Positions 25,508-33,332 of a stretch of 64,000 bases of DNA are shown here, piece after piece. The notes beneath the pieces are model-generated. The model worked only from the letters and a program-made list of their open reading frames with translations. It was not told where the DNA came from and searched no databases. The position numbers were made by a program, and so were the translations under genes. This stretch comes from CALKJU01 sp035326425 (GTDB lineage: Bacteria > Pseudomonadota > Alphaproteobacteria > Geminicoccales > Geminicoccaceae). Location of the stretch: the NCBI GenBank assembly GCA_035326425.1, contig DAOLFG010000004.1, forward strand, positions 1-64,000. Reading direction: 5' to 3'. The stretch's first letter is position 1, and each line of letters begins with the position of its first letter.

Positions 25508-26872
25508 TCAGCCGCGGGCCAGCTCGGCGGCCAGCCGGTTGTGCCGCTCGATCGCCACCGGCAGGTCGATGGTGGCGAGCCGGCCGTCGCGGACGACGAC
25601 CCGGCCGTTGATCACCGACAGGCTCACCGAGGCCGAGGCGCAGAACACCAGCGCCGCCACCGGGTCGTGCAGCCCGCCGGCGAAGCCGATGCCGCCGAGA
25701 TCGAAGGCGACGAGATCGGCCGCCATGCCCGGTGCCAATGCCCCGATGTCGTCGCGCCCCAGCACCCTCGCGCCGCACAGCGTCGCCATCTCCAGGGCAT
25801 CGCGGGCGCTCAGCGCCGCCGGACCGAAGCCGACGCGCTGCAGCAGCAGCGCCTGCCGCGCCTCGTTCAGCATGTGGCCGCCATCGTTCGACGCCGAGCC
25901 GTCGACCCCCAGCCCCACCGGCACGCCGGCGTCGCGCATCCGCCGCACCGGCGCGATGCCGGAGGCCAGCCGCATGTTGGAGCAGGGGCAATGGGCGACG
26001 CCGGTGCCGGTACGCGCGAACAGCGCGATGCCGGGCTCGTCGAGCTGGACGCAGTGGGCGTGCCAGACGTCCGGTCCCACCCAGGCGAGATCCTCGGCAT
26101 ATTCCGCCGGCGTCATGCCGAAGCGCTCGCGGCTGTAGGCGATGTCGTTGATGTTCTCGGCCAGATGGGTGTGCAGCGACACGCCGTAGCTGCGCGCCAG
26201 CACCGCCGCCTCGCGCATCAGCTCGCGGCTGACCGAGAAGGGCGAGCAGGGTGCCACGGCGATGCGCAGCATCGAGAGCGGCGCCGGATCGTGCCAGGTC
26301 TCGATCAGCCGCCGCGCATCGCGCAGGATCGCCGCCTCGTCCTCGACCACCCTGTCCGGCGGCAGCCCGCCCTGGCTCTCGCCGACGCTCATCGCGCCGC
26401 GGCTGGCATGGAAGCGCATGCCGATGGCCGCTGCCGCCTCGATGCTGTCGTCGAGCCGGCAGCCGTTCGGATAGATGTAGAGATGGTCGCTGGAGGTGGT
26501 GCAACCCGACAGGATCAGCTCGGCCATCGCCACCTGCGTCGAGACGCCGATCATCTCCGGCGTCAGCCGCGCCCAGAGCGGGTAGAGCGAGGTCAGCCAG
26601 CCGAACAGCTCGGCGTCCTGCGCCGCCGGCACCGCCCGGGTCAGGCTCTGGTACATGTGATGGTGGGTGTTGACGAGGCCCGGCAGCACGATGTGCCCGG
26701 CCATGTCGATCACCTCGTCGGCCCGCGCCGGCAGCTCGGCCGAGGCGCCGACCGCGGCGATGCGGTTGTCCTCGATCAGCACGCCGCCGCCGGCGATCTC
26801 GCGGCGGGCCCCGTCCATGGTGACCAGGACGTCGGCGTTGCGGACGAGCAGCGTCTTGCCCAAGGCCGTCAC
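25508..26872 (-). CDS. 8-oxoguanine deaminase-like amidohydrolase
   Basis: A 454-residue TIM-barrel deaminase of the guanine/8-oxoguanine deaminase group. Metal ligands are LVNTHHHMYQSLTR (HxH), LHTHLAENIND, DVWHAHCVQLD and LGVDGSASNDGG. The string AAQDAELFGWLTSLYPLW after the first metal motif matches characterised 8-oxoguanine deaminases, which make urate from 8-oxoguanine; other purine- or triazine-like substrates cannot be excluded. The GTG at 26872 overlaps the malonyl-CoA decarboxylase stop (GTGA). Confidence 0.85.
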   Translation of the reverse strand: MTALGKTLLVRNADVLVTMDGARREIAGGGVLIEDNRIAAVGASAELPARADEVIDMAGHIVLPGLVNTHHHMYQSLTRAVPAAQDAELFGWLTSLYPLWARLTPEMIGVSTQVAMAELILSGCTTSSDHLYIYPNGCRLDDSIEAAAAIGMRFHASRGAMSVGESQGGLPPDRVVEDEAAILRDARRLIETWHDPAPLSMLRIAVAPCSPFSVSRELMREAAVLARSYGVSLHTHLAENINDIAYSRERFGMTPAEYAEDLAWVGPDVWHAHCVQLDEPGIALFARTGTGVAHCPCSNMRLASGIAPVRRMRDAGVPVGLGVDGSASNDGGHMLNEARQALLLQRVGFGPAALSARDALEMATLCGARVLGRDDIGALAPGMAADLVAFDLGGIGFAGGLHDPVAALVFCASASVSLSVINGRVVVRDGRLATIDLPVAIERHNRLAAELARG

Positions 26873-28185
26873 TCCCCCGGCAGCAGCGCCTTGACCGATG
26901 CGCCGTACGCCACCTCGCCGGTGTGGGTATAGGCCTCATGGTTGCGCTCGATCGTCTCGGGATCATAGCGGTAGTTGACGAGCAGGCCCGCCGACTCGCG
27001 CAGGCCCTTCTCCGAGACGTCACCCAGGAAGTTGATGCGCTCGAGGCTGGCGCCGTTGCCGAGGTGGAAACGCGCCACCGGATCGCGCGGCCTGCGCCCT
27101 TGCTTCTCGTGCACGAGGTAATGCGCACAGGCCCGCATCAGCAGCGGCCGGAGCCTTTCGCAGGTCGCCGCCTCATTGGTCCAGCCCGGCTCGTCCAGAG
27201 CTTCCAGCAGCCGGCGCTCGTCCGGTTCCAGGTACCCTCCCTCCTCGCGCTCCCGCTCCGCCCGCAGCCAGGCGCCGAAGCCGGGGATCGGCGACAGCGT
27301 CGCGAAGCGGCGGATCTGTGGCAGCTCGCGCTTCAGCTCGTCCACCACCAGCTTGATGAGGAAGTTGCCGAGGCTGACACCGCGCAGCCCTTCCTGGCAG
27401 TTGCTGATCGAATAGAAGATGGCGGTGTCGGCATCCTGGGTGGCGCCGATCGCGGCCGCCCGGTCGATCAGCGGCTGGATGCGGTCGGCGAGGCCGCGCA
27501 GCAGCGCCACCTGCACGAAGATCAGCGGCTCGTCCGGCAGCGCCGGATGGAAGAAGGCGAAGCAGCGCCGGTCGGCAGCCAGCCGGCGGCGCAGATCCTC
27601 GAGACCCTGCATCCGATGCACGCGCTCGTAGCGCACCAGCTTCTCGAGCAGCGCCGCCGGGCTGTTCCAGTCGATCCGCGACAGCGACAGGAAGCCCGGG
27701 TTGAACCAAGCGGCGAGCAGGCCCTGCAGGTCGGCGTCGACCTCGGCGAGATCCGAGTGATCCTCGAGGAAGCCCAGGAGATCGACGCGCAGCCGCACCA
27801 GCGCCCGCGTGCCGCTGGGGGCCATGTTCATCCGCCGGAACAGCTCGACGCGCGGCGATTCCGTGGCGCGGCGCAGCGCCGCCAGCGTGTCCATCCCCGG
27901 CCGGTCGCGGTAGCGGTCGGCCGCCGCCACCACCCCGGTCGGCGACACCGCATGGTCGCGCGCCAGGCCCTCGAAGAAGGCCAGCCGCTCGGCGTCGGGC
28001 AGGGCGCGGTAGGCCTCGACGACCTCGCGCGCCAGGGCGGCGCCCGAGGCCTCGCCGCGGGTCGACAAAAGGTCGCTGCACAGCCGGTCGAGCCCCAGCC
28101 GCCGCGGCCGCACGCCGCGACCCCGCAGCAGCTCGCGGCCGGCATCGGCGATCGAGCTCCACAGGTTGGCCATCACCGACGCCAT
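26869..28185 (-). CDS. Malonyl-CoA decarboxylase
   Basis: Converts malonyl-CoA to acetyl-CoA and CO2. The 438-residue protein has the helical N-terminal domain and a GNAT-fold catalytic domain: AIFYSISNCQEGLRGVSLGNFLIK, FATLSPIPGFGAWL with the catalytic Ser region, and VARFHLGNGASLERIN with the catalytic His. The ATG at 28185 follows a strong ribosome site (GGAGGTGGGCA). It is translationally coupled to the amidohydrolase. In other alphaproteobacteria mcd sits with malonyl-CoA synthetase and transport genes, which are not here. Confidence 0.94.
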   Translation of the reverse strand: MASVMANLWSSIADAGRELLRGRGVRPRRLGLDRLCSDLLSTRGEASGAALAREVVEAYRALPDAERLAFFEGLARDHAVSPTGVVAAADRYRDRPGMDTLAALRRATESPRVELFRRMNMAPSGTRALVRLRVDLLGFLEDHSDLAEVDADLQGLLAAWFNPGFLSLSRIDWNSPAALLEKLVRYERVHRMQGLEDLRRRLAADRRCFAFFHPALPDEPLIFVQVALLRGLADRIQPLIDRAAAIGATQDADTAIFYSISNCQEGLRGVSLGNFLIKLVVDELKRELPQIRRFATLSPIPGFGAWLRAEREREEGGYLEPDERRLLEALDEPGWTNEAATCERLRPLLMRACAHYLVHEKQGRRPRDPVARFHLGNGASLERINFLGDVSEKGLRESAGLLVNYRYDPETIERNHEAYTHTGEVAYGASVKALLPGE

Positions 28186-28221
28186 TGCCCACCTCCGGTC
28201 GAGCCGTCAGGCTAGCAAGCG

Positions 28222-28244
28222 CCGGCCTTCGCGGACAAGGCCGG
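28222..28244 (-). terminator. Stem-loop between the TPR regulator and malonyl-CoA decarboxylase genes
   Basis: Perfect 8-bp arms CCGGCCTT / AAGGCCGG with a 7-base loop lie 31-53 bp after the stop of the winged-helix gene. There is no U-run, so the role as terminator is a guess. Confidence 0.35.
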
Positions 28245-28274
28245 GCGAGGCGACAGGCCGGGTCGACGCGAGGG

Positions 28275-29849
28275 TCACTCGGGCAGGCCGGCCCTGCGCA
28301 GGCCGTCGGCGAGAACGGCCAGATCCTGCGGGCGGCGGAGCAGCAGCCAATCGCCGAGGTTGGAGAGGCGCAGCGTCGGATCCAGGCTGCGCAGGTGGCG
28401 CATGGCGCGCTCGGCCTCGTCCGCATGCCCGGCGAGCGCCTGGCTGGCCGCGATGATGCCGGCCGTGAGCAGAAAGCCCGGCAGCTCCGCGAAGGCCCTC
28501 CGGGCCCACCGCGACGCCTCGTCGAGATGCCCCGCGAACAGGTGGGCCATCGCCATACCGGTCTGCATGCGGACCAGCTCGGGATCGAGCGGGCTCAGCC
28601 GCATGGCGCGCTCGAAGCGCGCGATGGCCTCCTCCGGCTCACCGAGCGAAATCCGCTGGAAGGCCCCGAGATACCAGGCGGCCGACAGGTTCGGATTGAG
28701 CACCAGGGCCCTGTCGAGCCAGGCGACGCAGCTGGAGAAGTCGCCGCCGAAATGACCGAGCGCATGGCCGCCCCTGGTGAGGGCCACGGCGTCGTCCCTG
28801 CCCAGCTCGACGGCGCGACGGGCCAGCCGGGCACCTTCGGCCGCCTCCGCCGCCGGGTCGGTCATCCAGCTGTTGATCTTGCGCCAGAAGCGGCACCACG
28901 CCGCCATCCCGTAGGCCGAGGCGAACTCGGGGTCGAGCTCGATCGCCCGGTGGAACAGCGGCACCGCCTCGTCGAGCGCCTCCCGCGTGCCGCGGTGGAA
29001 GCTCGCCATGCCGCGCAGGTAGTAGTCGTAGGCGTCGAGGCTGTCGGTCGGCTTGGACCTCGCGCGCTCGATCTCGGCCCGCTCCAGCTGCGGCGAGATC
29101 GCGCTGACGACGCTGGCCGCCACCTCGTCCTGCAGCGCGAAGATGTCGTCGAGCGTGCCCTCGAATCGCTCGGCCCAGCGGTGTGCCGCGCTGGTCGCGT
29201 CGATGAGCTGGGTGGTGATGCGCACGCGGCTCGCCGACCGGCGCACGCTGCCCTCGAGGGCGTAGCGCACCCCCAGCTCCCGGCCGACCTGCTTCAGATC
29301 CACCGCCCGGCCCTTGTAGGTGAAGCTGGAGTTGCGGGCGATGACGAACAGCCAGCCGATCCGCGACAGCGCCGAGATGATGTCCTCCACCACCCCGTCG
29401 GCGAAGTATTCCTGCTCCGGATCGCCGCTCAGGTTGAGGAACGGCAGCACCGCGATCGACGGCCGGTCGGGCAGCGACAGCGGCTGCGGCGCGGAGCCGG
29501 CATCGCCGCGTCCGGCCGGGGGCACCACCGCCGGCGGGCCGGCCTCGCTGACCTCGCCGACGAAGCGGAAGCCCTTGCGCGCCACCGTCCGCACCAGCCG
29601 CTGCTCCCGGCCGCTGTCGCCGATCGCCCTGCGGACGGCGTTGATGTGGCTGGTCAGCGTCGATTCCGACACGATGCGGCCGCCCCACACCGCCTCCAGC
29701 AGGTCGTCCTTGCCGACGACGCGCTCACGGTTGCGCACCAGGTGCACCAGCAGGTCGAAGACCTGCGGTGCCGTCACCACGGCCTCCGCCCGCCGGCTCA
29801 ACTCCCGCCGGTCCGTATCGAGCACACAGTCTTCGAACACGAACCGCAC
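28275..29849 (-). CDS. Winged-helix / TolB-like / TPR regulatory protein
   Basis: A 524-residue protein. Residues about 1-100 are an OmpR/CadC-type winged helix (LTSHINAVRRAIGDS, TVARKGFRFVGEV). Then comes a proline/glycine linker, and a TolB/FlgO-like domain (SIAVLPFLNLSGDPEQEYF and ALEGSVRRSASRVRITTQLID). The C-terminal half carries tetratricopeptide repeats (AIELDPEFASAYGMAAW, ALVLNPNLSAAWYLGAF). No membrane helix is seen, unlike CadC. Such proteins are often linked to class III cyclases, one of which lies 1.5 kb away. The GTG at 29849 puts the winged helix at the terminus; a longer frame to 30068 is unlikely. It is divergent from the NmrA-like gene. Confidence 0.82.
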   Translation of the reverse strand: MRFVFEDCVLDTDRRELSRRAEAVVTAPQVFDLLVHLVRNRERVVGKDDLLEAVWGGRIVSESTLTSHINAVRRAIGDSGREQRLVRTVARKGFRFVGEVSEAGPPAVVPPAGRGDAGSAPQPLSLPDRPSIAVLPFLNLSGDPEQEYFADGVVEDIISALSRIGWLFVIARNSSFTYKGRAVDLKQVGRELGVRYALEGSVRRSASRVRITTQLIDATSAAHRWAERFEGTLDDIFALQDEVAASVVSAISPQLERAEIERARSKPTDSLDAYDYYLRGMASFHRGTREALDEAVPLFHRAIELDPEFASAYGMAAWCRFWRKINSWMTDPAAEAAEGARLARRAVELGRDDAVALTRGGHALGHFGGDFSSCVAWLDRALVLNPNLSAAWYLGAFQRISLGEPEEAIARFERAMRLSPLDPELVRMQTGMAMAHLFAGHLDEASRWARRAFAELPGFLLTAGIIAASQALAGHADEAERAMRHLRSLDPTLRLSNLGDWLLLRRPQDLAVLADGLRRAGLPE

Positions 29850-29960
29850 GTTCGACGCTCCACGGGCCGCCCTCGCGCGCACGACGATCGACCGATAGCA
29901 CGCCGGCTCACCACGGGCACGGGCCGCATGCGGCGTTCCTGGACGAACAATCAAGCCAAA

Positions 29961-29977
29961 CTCGAGGCGCACTCGAG
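29961..29977. promoter_or_regulatory. Paired CTCGAG sites in the divergent promoter region
   Basis: Two copies of the 6-bp palindrome CTCGAG are spaced 11 bp start-to-start, about one helical turn, in the 217-bp gap between the divergent winged-helix and NmrA-like genes. They are a candidate binding site for the adjacent regulator. Confidence 0.3.
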
Positions 29978-30066
29978 ATACCGGCAAGGTCTTTCGGCCG
30001 GCTTGCAGGCATCCTCCGACCACATCGGCCGCGATCGACGCGGTCGCCATCGGAGCGGAGGACAGC

Positions 30067-30879
30067 ATGATCGAGCGTCAGTCCGGCACGAGGATCGTGG
30101 TCATCGGCGGCAGCGGGCTCATCGGATCGAAGCTCGTCGATCGGCTGCGGCGGCGGGGTCACGAGGTGATCGCGGCCTCGCCCGCCTCGGGCGTCGACAC
30201 CATCACCGGCGAAGGACTGGCGGACGTGCTGGCGGGGGCCCGGATCGTCGTCGACGTCGCGAACTCGCCTTCGTTCGAGGACCGGGCCGCCCTGCGGTTC
30301 TTCGAGACCTCCGGCCGCAACCTCCTGGCAGCCGAGGCCGCGGCCGGCGTCAGGCACCACGTGGCGCTGTCGGTCGTCGGCACCGAGCGCCTGCTGGAGA
30401 GCGGCTACTTCCGCGCCAAGCTGGCCCAGGAAGCCCTGATCAGGGCCTCGAGGATTCCCTACTCGATCCTGCGCGCGACGCAGTTCTTCGAGTTCGTCGG
30501 CGCCATCGCCGAGGCCGCCACGCAGGACGGGATCGCCCGCCTGTCGCCGGCCTTCATTCAGCCCGTGGCGTCCGACGACGTCGCGGCGACGCTGGCCGAG
30601 GTCACGCTCGCGGCACCGCTCGACGGAACGGTCGAGCTGGGCGGCCCCGACCTTTTCAGCCTCGACGAGTGCGTCCGGCAGCTCCTCGCGGCCAGGGGCG
30701 ACACCCGCCAGGTCGTGGCGGACGTGCGCGCACGCTACTTCGGCGTGCAGCTGAACGATCGCTCCCTGGTTCCCGGCGGCGACGCGCGCATCGGAGGGAC
30801 GCGCTTCGCCGACTGGCTCGACCAGTCGGTCCGCCGGGAGCAGCACGGCCAAGCGACGGTGTCCGCCGGAGCGGCCTGA
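30067..30879 (+). CDS. NmrA-like / atypical SDR NAD(P)-binding protein
   Basis: A 270-residue Rossmann-fold protein. GSGLIGSKLVDRLRRRGHEV is the GxxGxxG dinucleotide loop, and the body resembles NmrA/HSCARG-type or NAD(P)H:quinone reductase-like proteins (VVDVANSPSFEDRAAL, HHVALSVVGTERLLESGYF, YFRAKLAQEALI). The catalytic role is uncertain and it may be a redox-sensing reductase. A good ribosome site (GGAGCGGAGGAC) precedes the ATG. It is followed by the cupin gene after 53 bp and is divergent from the winged-helix regulator, which probably controls it. Confidence 0.85.
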   Translation: MIERQSGTRIVVIGGSGLIGSKLVDRLRRRGHEVIAASPASGVDTITGEGLADVLAGARIVVDVANSPSFEDRAALRFFETSGRNLLAAEAAAGVRHHVALSVVGTERLLESGYFRAKLAQEALIRASRIPYSILRATQFFEFVGAIAEAATQDGIARLSPAFIQPVASDDVAATLAEVTLAAPLDGTVELGGPDLFSLDECVRQLLAARGDTRQVVADVRARYFGVQLNDRSLVPGGDARIGGTRFADWLDQSVRREQHGQATVSAGAA

Positions 30880-30932
30880 CCATCCGGATTCCCGCAGGTC
30901 CAGACATCCGCATCCCGAGCTGGAGCGCATCC

Positions 30933-31349
30933 ATGTTCACGAGGCTTCTCTGCGCCGCCGCCATGGCGGCGATTTCCGCGACCGCGGCTTCGGCCCACGG
31001 CGTCGCCGACCACAAATCCACGGTGACCGTGGTGTTCGACCATCCGCTGCCGAATGTCCCGGGCAAGAGCATGAGGGGCGTGCTAGTCGAGTACGAGCCG
31101 GGCGGCTCCTCGGCCGCCCACACCCATCCCGACTCCGCCTTCATCTATGCGACGGTGCTGGAGGGTGCGGTCCGGAGCCAGGTCGGCGACGGGCCCGTGA
31201 CGCTCTACCGGGCCGGCGAGGGCTTCCCCGAGCTACCCGGCGACCATCACGGCGTCAGCGAGAACGCCAGCGAGACCGAGCCCGCCCGGCTGCTCGCCGT
31301 GTTCGTCGTCGATACCGCCGAGACCAACCTCGTCATCGACGACGAGTAG
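30933..31349 (+). CDS. Periplasmic cupin-domain protein
   Basis: A 138-residue precursor with a signal peptide (RLLCAAAMAAISATAASA) and a single cupin barrel. The metal motif AAHTHPDSAFIYATVLEG gives two His and the conserved glycine, followed by GEGFPELPGDHHGVSENAS with a further His pair. Similar small secreted cupins accompany redox or stress genes; the substrate is unknown. It is in line with the NmrA-like gene and 18 bp before the cyclase gene, so a three-gene unit is likely. Confidence 0.82.
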   Translation: MFTRLLCAAAMAAISATAASAHGVADHKSTVTVVFDHPLPNVPGKSMRGVLVEYEPGGSSAAHTHPDSAFIYATVLEGAVRSQVGDGPVTLYRAGEGFPELPGDHHGVSENASETEPARLLAVFVVDTAETNLVIDDE

Positions 31350-31367
31350 GAAAGGGAGCGCCCGACC

Positions 31368-32897
31368 ATGCTGTCGTTCCAATCGGCACCGGTCGCCGTC
31401 CGGCCGCGCATCGATGGCCTCGCGCTCCCCACCCACCCACGGGGCGCGACCTCGGCGATGCTGCGCAGGCTGCTGGTCCCGCAAGGCCAGCCGACGACGC
31501 TCGATCAGCGGATCGCCGAGGCCCTGGCCAAGGAGCGGCAGGTCAGCGGCCGCCTGGGGGCGCACGCGCTGACGCTGGCGTTCTGCGCCATCGCGGTCTG
31601 GTGCGCCCTGGTGCATCCCTGGCCCGGAGCCGTCTACTACCTGGGCATCGTCGCGGCATTCATCGGCCTCGCCTGGGCGTGGGGCCGCCGCGCCAGGCAG
31701 CCAGTTCCGTCCTGGCTGGTCCTGGCGTTCGTGCTGGCGAACGCCGCACTGCTCACGGTGACGCTCCTCGCCCCCAACCCGCTGGATCCGTCGTCCTTCC
31801 CCCGCCAGATGGCACTGCGTCCCCCGTCCTTCGCCTTCTTCCTGCTGCTGATCGCCTGGGCGACGTTCACGCTGTCGCCTTGGCTGGTGATCGGCGCCGG
31901 CCTGGTCGTGATCGCGACCTGGAGCCTGGGGGTCGGCGTCCTGGCGCTCCGGGCCGATACGATCCTCGGGTTCGGCCTGCCCCAGGGCACCACGGCAGCG
32001 GACTCCGTCGCGCGCTATCTGGCCCCCTACTTCGTCGATTCGGCTGCCTGGGCGTCGGGCACGTTCGTCGCCTGCCTGATCACCGGCATCCTGGCCGTCA
32101 TCGTCGGCCGCATGAAGCGGCTGGTGCTGGTGCAGGCGCGGATCGAGCGCGCCCGCGCCAATCTCGCCCGCCACGTCTCGGCCAACCTCGTCGAGGATCT
32201 CGCCGCGGTCGACGAGCCGTTCGGTCCGATCCGGACGCAGGAGGTGGCGGTCCTGTTCGTCGACGTCGTCGGCTTCACCGGCCTGTGCGAGGGGATGGCG
32301 CCCGAGGCGGTGGTGACCATGCTGCGCGGCTTCCACGAGCGCATGGCGGACTGCGTATTCGAGCATGGCGGCACGCTCGACAAGTTCATGGGCGACAGCG
32401 TGATGGCGACCTTCGGCACGCCGCGCCCCGGTCCGCGCGACGCTGCCGACGCGCTCGCCTGCGCCCGGTCGATGCTGGAGCGGCTCGATCATTGGAACAT
32501 GGCGAGACGGGCCGCCGGCGAGCCGACCCTGCGGGCGGGCATTGGCCTGCATTTCGGGCCAGTCGTGCTGGGCGACATCGGCGACAAGCGACGGGTGGAG
32601 TTCGCGGTCCTGGGCGACACGGTCAACACCGCCAGCCGCCTCGAGGCGCTGACCCGCAACCTGGACGTGTCGCTGGTGGCGAGCCAGGCGCTGATCGACC
32701 GCGTGCTGGTCCAGCTCGGCAAGGCCGCGATCCGTGACATGCGCCGGCGCGCCTCCGTGACCGTGCGCGGCCGCGTCCAGCCGATCGACGTGTGGACATT
32801 GTCCGGTGGCGCCAACCATCCGTCCCCGAGCCGGACGAGCCTGCGCCCGGTCCCGGCCGGTGCCGGGCTCGGCGAGCCGATGCTCGCCGGGGCATGA
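31368..32897 (+). CDS. Membrane-bound class III adenylate cyclase
   Basis: 509 residues. The N-terminal about 240 residues hold six predicted membrane helices (for example LTLAFCAIAVWCALV, YYLGIVAAFIGLAWAW, TFVACLITGILAVIVG) and a short coiled linker. The catalytic domain follows: VLFVDVVGFTGLCEGM (first metal Asp), LDKFMGDSVMATFG (Lys of adenine specificity plus second metal Asp) and FAVLGDTVNTASRLEAL (Asp for specificity, Asn/Arg transition-state residues). The Lys/Asp pair indicates ATP rather than GTP, so the product should be cAMP. The signal is unknown. It is probably cotranscribed with the cupin and NmrA-like genes. Confidence 0.9.
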   Translation: MLSFQSAPVAVRPRIDGLALPTHPRGATSAMLRRLLVPQGQPTTLDQRIAEALAKERQVSGRLGAHALTLAFCAIAVWCALVHPWPGAVYYLGIVAAFIGLAWAWGRRARQPVPSWLVLAFVLANAALLTVTLLAPNPLDPSSFPRQMALRPPSFAFFLLLIAWATFTLSPWLVIGAGLVVIATWSLGVGVLALRADTILGFGLPQGTTAADSVARYLAPYFVDSAAWASGTFVACLITGILAVIVGRMKRLVLVQARIERARANLARHVSANLVEDLAAVDEPFGPIRTQEVAVLFVDVVGFTGLCEGMAPEAVVTMLRGFHERMADCVFEHGGTLDKFMGDSVMATFGTPRPGPRDAADALACARSMLERLDHWNMARRAAGEPTLRAGIGLHFGPVVLGDIGDKRRVEFAVLGDTVNTASRLEALTRNLDVSLVASQALIDRVLVQLGKAAIRDMRRRASVTVRGRVQPIDVWTLSGGANHPSPSRTSLRPVPAGAGLGEPMLAGA

Positions 32898-32966
32898 GCC
32901 CCGGCATCGGCAGGGAGATCGCGACGCGCCACGCCGCCGACGCTGCGCGGACCAGCCGCAGCAGAC

Positions 32967-32983
32967 GGCCGTCGATGACGGCC
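32967..32983. terminator. Hairpin between convergent cyclase and PAAR genes
   Basis: GGCCGTC-GAT-GACGGCC forms a perfect 7-bp stem with a 3-base loop in the 120-bp gap between convergent genes. It is placed to end both transcripts; there is no U-run. Confidence 0.35.
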
Positions 32984-33017
32984 AGGCCGGTGGCCCGGCG
33001 GGCGGAAAGGGCCGGCC

Positions 33018-33305
33018 CTAGCCGCCGATCATCACGGTAGGGCAGCCCAGGACGATGGCGCCGCCATGCGCGGTGCTGTCGCCCATTCGTGCGGCGGGGA
33101 GTCCGCCGATCGTCACGGTCGACGAGCCCTTGACGATGGTGTCCGGCGGACCGACGCAGGTGCAGGCGTCGCCGACGCGCGCCGCCGGCATACCGCCGAT
33201 CAGCACGGTCGGCGCACCCGCCAGTATCGGGCCGCCGACATGCGGCACGACGCCCGTCACCATCGGACAGGTGTGCATGTCGCCGATACGTGCCGCGAGG
33301 CTCAT
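33018..33305 (-). CDS. PAAR-domain T6SS spike-tip protein
   Basis: A 95-residue stand-alone PAAR protein that sharpens the VgrG spike of the type VI system. Repeats of the PAAR pattern are clear: ARIGDMHTCP, GGMPAARVGDACTC, GGLPAARMGDSTAHGG and TVMIGG, with metal-binding His and Cys. There is no toxin extension, so it is a structural tip. It is last in the T6SS operon, 27 bp after the FYVE-domain cargo gene. Confidence 0.93.
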   Translation of the reverse strand: MSLAARIGDMHTCPMVTGVVPHVGGPILAGAPTVLIGGMPAARVGDACTCVGPPDTIVKGSSTVTIGGLPAARMGDSTAHGGAIVLGCPTVMIGG

Positions 33306-33332
33306 GGCGGAGCGCCTTTCCGGAAGGGATGC

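Noticed and set aside
28185..31349. A 1054-codon plus-strand frame reaching back from the cupin gene
   Set aside because: Only the last 138 codons (from 30933) encode a protein with signal peptide and cupin motif; the rest lies over the winged-helix and NmrA-like genes in other frames.
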